From contig CAJTZO010000022.1 of the NCBI GenBank assembly GCA_910583755.1, positions 1-44,941 of the forward strand: a DNA stretch of 44,941 nt, in the 5' to 3' direction. This document shows, one piece after another, positions 42,656-44,941 of the stretch. Source of the stretch: an uncultured Clostridia bacterium. Its GTDB lineage: Bacteria > Bacillota > Clostridia > Lachnospirales > Anaerotignaceae. The notes beneath the pieces are model-generated. The model saw nothing but the letters and a program-made list of their open reading frames with translations. It was not told the DNA's origin and searched no databases. A program made the position numbers and the translations under genes. Position 1 is the first letter of the stretch, and each line of letters begins with the position of its first letter.

Positions 42656-43606
42656 TTATAAAAGATTTAAAAATGCTTCATATCCTTCTTGTTCCATTTC
42701 CTCTTTTGGAATAAAGCGTAATGCTGCACTATTGATACAATATCGTAAACCACCCTTTTCTTTTGGACCATCCTCAAACACATGTCCTAAATGTGCATTG
42801 CCACATCTACTTCTCACTTCTGTTCGAATCATATTGTGACTTAAGTCATCATATTCTTGAAGGACATTCAGGTCTATTGGTTTTGTAAAACTAGGCCAGC
42901 CACAACCTGATTGAAATTTATCTGTAGAACAAAACAATGGTTCTCCTGTTGTAATATCTACATAAATCCCCTCTTTTTTGGTGTCACAATACAAATTTTG
43001 AAATGGTGGTTCCGTTTCATTTTGCTGTGTTACTGCATACTGTAATGGTGTTAGTATTTCTTTTAAGGTCTGTTTATCAGGTTTGTGATATTTTGTTTCA
43101 TCTACAATACGCTGTTTCTGCTTTACAATCTTTTCAATATTGATATGACAATATCCATTCGGATTTTTTGTCAAATAGTCTTGATGATATTCTTCTGCAA
43201 CACAAAAATGTTGCAATGGTAAATTTTCTACAACAATCGACTTTTGATATTGCTTTTGTAATTCCTTTAAAGATGTTGTAATAATCTCTTTTTGGCTTTC
43301 TTCTACATAATAAACACCCGTTCTATATTGTATACCCACATCCATTCCTTGTCTATAATGAGAAGTTGGGTCTATTGTTTGATAAAATTCTTCCAGCAAT
43401 GTCAAAAGAGAAATTTTGTCACTATCAAAAATAACTTCTACTGTTTCTGTATGACCACTTCCATTACAAACCGCCTGATAATCTGTTTGTTTTGTATCTC
43501 CATTCGCATATCCTACTGTTGTATCTAAAACGCCCTCTAAAGTTTGCAGATATTTTTCTGTTCCCCAAAAGCAGCCTCCTGCTAGATATATTTTTTGTTC
43601 TTTCAT
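42656..43606 (-). CDS. msrAB: MsrAB, fused peptide methionine sulfoxide reductase
   Basis: 316 residues repairing both epimers of methionine sulfoxide. The MsrA domain (1-150) has the catalytic GCFWGTEKYL. The MsrB domain (about 170-310) has SGCGWPSFTKPI, RSRCGNAHLGHVF and the catalytic Cys in RYCINSAALRF. The pairs of CXXC that bind structural zinc in one MsrB class are absent, which is a normal variant. It lies 6 bp after the amidase gene, its ribosome-binding site GGGTGAT being inside that gene's stop region. Confidence 0.96.
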   Translation of the reverse strand: MKEQKIYLAGGCFWGTEKYLQTLEGVLDTTVGYANGDTKQTDYQAVCNGSGHTETVEVIFDSDKISLLTLLEEFYQTIDPTSHYRQGMDVGIQYRTGVYYVEESQKEIITTSLKELQKQYQKSIVVENLPLQHFCVAEEYHQDYLTKNPNGYCHINIEKIVKQKQRIVDETKYHKPDKQTLKEILTPLQYAVTQQNETEPPFQNLYCDTKKEGIYVDITTGEPLFCSTDKFQSGCGWPSFTKPIDLNVLQEYDDLSHNMIRTEVRSRCGNAHLGHVFEDGPKEKGGLRYCINSAALRFIPKEEMEQEGYEAFLNLL

Positions 43607-43612
43607 CTTTTA

Positions 43613-44431
43613 TCACCCATTCTTTTTTATGATATAAATATCCTTTCTTCTATGCTTTAAAAGTGGCAACTCTTGCCTTACTTTATTAATCTTATCCAAA
43701 TCAATCTCACAAAATGCAACTGCCTCTTTTTCTTCTAATCTAGTAAGAACCTTTCCCCAAGGTGAAACCACAAGAGAATTACCATAAGAAACATACTCTG
43801 CATTTTCATTTCTTGCTGGCGCAACACCTATTGTATAGATTTGATTATCCAATGCTCTCGTCCGAAAGGATATTTCCCAATGTGCTGGACCTGTTGTCAT
43901 GTTAAAAGCAGCTGGTACTATCATTATCTCTGCACCATCTAATACCATTAATCTTGCTAATTCTGGAAAACGAATGTCATAACAAATACAAATACCCATT
44001 TTCCCAAATTCTGTATCAAATACTGTAATTTCATTTCCTGCTTTCAAGGTATCAGATTCTTTAAAACATTGTCCACCTTCTATTTCAATATCAAATAAAT
44101 GCATTTTTCTATGTTTTGCAATTTGTTTTCCCTCTCTATTAAAGACATAGCAAGTATTATAAATTGCTTGTTTTTCCTTTTCAGGCATAGAACCCCCTAC
44201 CAGATACATATTACATTCTTTTGCTGTTTTAGAAAGTGCCTGCCATACCATTTCTCCTTCTTGTTCTGCATAAATAGGAAAATTTTTGGCAGCATAAGGA
44301 CAGCAAAACATTTCTGGTAATATGGCTATATCTGCATTTTTCTCTTTTGCCTGCCTTAAAAAAGAAATTGCTGTATCTATGTTTTTCTGTTTTTCTTTAG
44401 AAATAGACATCTGTAATAATGCTACTTTCAT
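43613..44431 (-). CDS. Carbon-nitrogen hydrolase (Nit2/omega-amidase-like)
   Basis: 272 residues of the nitrilase superfamily. The Glu-Lys-Cys triad is seen as Glu in ILPEMFCCPY, Lys in KHRKMHLFD and Cys in GICICYDIRFPELARLM. The CYDIRFPE motif is typical of Nit2/omega-amidases, which hydrolyse alpha-keto acid amides such as 2-oxoglutaramate, and of similar amidases; substrate not proven. Ends one base-region before msrAB. First gene of the amidase-msrAB-asnS unit, with an extended -10 upstream. Confidence 0.9.
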   Translation of the reverse strand: MKVALLQMSISKEKQKNIDTAISFLRQAKEKNADIAILPEMFCCPYAAKNFPIYAEQEGEMVWQALSKTAKECNMYLVGGSMPEKEKQAIYNTCYVFNREGKQIAKHRKMHLFDIEIEGGQCFKESDTLKAGNEITVFDTEFGKMGICICYDIRFPELARLMVLDGAEIMIVPAAFNMTTGPAHWEISFRTRALDNQIYTIGVAPARNENAEYVSYGNSLVVSPWGKVLTRLEEKEAVAFCEIDLDKINKVRQELPLLKHRRKDIYIIKKNG

Positions 44432-44452
44432 ATCAACACTCCTTTTACACTT

Positions 44453-44458
44453 ATTATA
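44453..44458 (-). promoter_or_regulatory. Extended -10 of the amidase-msrAB-asnS unit
   Basis: TGTTATAAT on the minus strand is an extended -10 element 22 bp before the start codon. A -35 is only weakly present (TACAAA, 17 bp upstream). Confidence 0.55.
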
Positions 44459-44664
44459 ACATAAAACAAAAGAGATTTGTATTTTTGTAAAAAGTATGAA
44501 GAACTTTTTATAGTTTCGTTAAAATGATATAAAAGCTTAATTTTTCAAGGTTTTTAGAGACTGATTTTTTTTTAATTTATCCCGTTTTTGTGTTGTTTTT
44601 TTAAAAAAGTGGGACAAAAGTAGGACAAAAAGTAAAAATTGTAGGGTGTTTTTTTATAAAACAA

Positions 44665-44684
44665 AAGGGAGTGATACCTCCCTT
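44665..44684 (-). terminator. Terminator of the right-edge genes
   Basis: A perfect 7-bp stem AAGGGAG/CTCCCTT with a 6-base loop and a T-rich tail on the minus strand, 5 bases past the small ORF's stop codon. Confidence 0.75.
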
Positions 44685-44689
44685 CTTTT

Positions 44690-44812
44690 TTAATGCTTCA
44701 CAATATATTTATAATACTGTTCCAACTTATTTTTTACAGCATCTTCATCCTCTAAAAAATCCTTTTCCATATCCACATAGAAATGTTGCAACATCATACT
44801 TTTACTTATCAT
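44690..44812 (-). CDS. Short ORF overlapping the right-edge gene
   Basis: Forty codons, MISKSMMLQHFYVDMEKD to a YKYIVKH end, acidic centre and helical. Its ATG lies inside the last codons of the upstream gene (TATGATAAGTAA), so it could be translated by coupling; GGGGA lies ahead of the ATG. It is bounded by a terminator. Position after a hydrolase-like gene resembles small genes behind phage tail or lysis genes, but I do not recognise it. Confidence 0.4.
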   Translation of the reverse strand: MISKSMMLQHFYVDMEKDFLEDEDAVKNKLEQYYKYIVKH

Positions 44813-44941
44813 AAATCCCCATTCTATCATGTATCACAAACAACCTCAACATGGTACCTGTCAACAACAACTCCCCTTTTTCATTACCTTTGAGTGCACC
44901 TTTATCCATAAGTTTTTGTACAGTTGGTTTTGCCCAATCCG
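44802..44941 (-). CDS. C-terminal fragment of a probable cell-wall or phage protein
   Basis: Only the last 46 codons are in the window (cut by the right edge): DWAKPTVQKLMDKGALKGN, then a continuation ending in RLFVIHDRMGIYDK. This short domain resembles the C-terminus of clostridial N-acetylmuramoyl-L-alanine amidases and phage lysins, where a WA..VQ..L..GLLKG..KG element and LRLF closing helix occur. From memory; not verified. Its N-terminal part must lie beyond the window. Confidence 0.6.
   Translation of the reverse strand, partial: DWAKPTVQKLMDKGALKGNEKGELLLTGTMLRLFVIHDRMGIYDK

Overview
The window reads as a chromosomal segment of a low-GC, strictly anaerobic Clostridia-type Firmicute, most likely close to Lachnospirales; the taxon is inferred. 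The support is strong AGGAGG ribosome-binding sites, frequent TTG/GTG starts, an L27 with a cleavable N-terminal extension next to its Prp protease, a fused NadD-YqeK, a ZTP riboswitch in front of fhs, a two-gene SufC/SufB-like Fe-S assembly pair, and several Fe-S oxidoreductases. Most of the sequence is conserved housekeeping DNA. There is no rRNA, CRISPR array or recognisable transposase.

Layout. 1-1.4 kb: a charged hypothetical gene, an initiator tRNA and a small secreted His/Cys-rich protein, each with its own promoter. 1.46-5.2 kb: a minus-strand operon of two ferredoxin-domain aldo/keto reductases, an iron-sulfur flavoprotein-like reductase and a Vat/CatB-type acetyltransferase, driven by a promoter with MerR-type architecture. 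5.2-8.1 kb: AIM24-family protein, TerD-family protein and an RlmD-type rRNA methyltransferase. 8.2-8.7 kb: a lone plus-strand S1-domain gene. 8.8-13.3 kb: ribosome and assembly cluster (rsfS, nadD-yqeK, yhbY, obg, rpmA, prp, rplU with an L21-type leader). 13.3-19 kb: a large TPR protein, recX, a lipoprotein and recA with a LexA box. 19-30.3 kb: eamA-type transporter, cinA, pgsA, rimO, folD, fhs, two divergent unknown genes and ftsK/spoIIIE. 30.6-35 kb: purK and an S-layer-homology surface protein. 35.6-39.8 kb (plus strand): smsC-smsB, flavodoxin, ABM-fold monooxygenase, and small or secreted unknown proteins. 39.9-44.4 kb (minus): a secreted protein with a copper-amine-oxidase-type stalk domain, an unknown gene, asnS, msrAB and a nitrilase-family amidase. 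The right edge cuts a gene that resembles the C-terminus of a cell-wall hydrolase, overlapped by a 40-codon ORF.

How the genes work together. One-carbon and purine metabolism (fhs, folD, purK) is tied to ZTP sensing. Redox and Fe-S maintenance recurs (SMS pair, flavodoxin, MsrAB, ferredoxin-domain AKRs). The ribosome-assembly block is ordinary. The least explained signals are a family of multi-hairpin intergenic repeats (three long copies, one short copy, one degenerate copy) between about 18.9 and 32.1 kb, one of them flanked by a 23-bp direct repeat, and the MerR-type AKR/flavoprotein/acetyltransferase operon. No wholly new system is demonstrated; these are the best leads.
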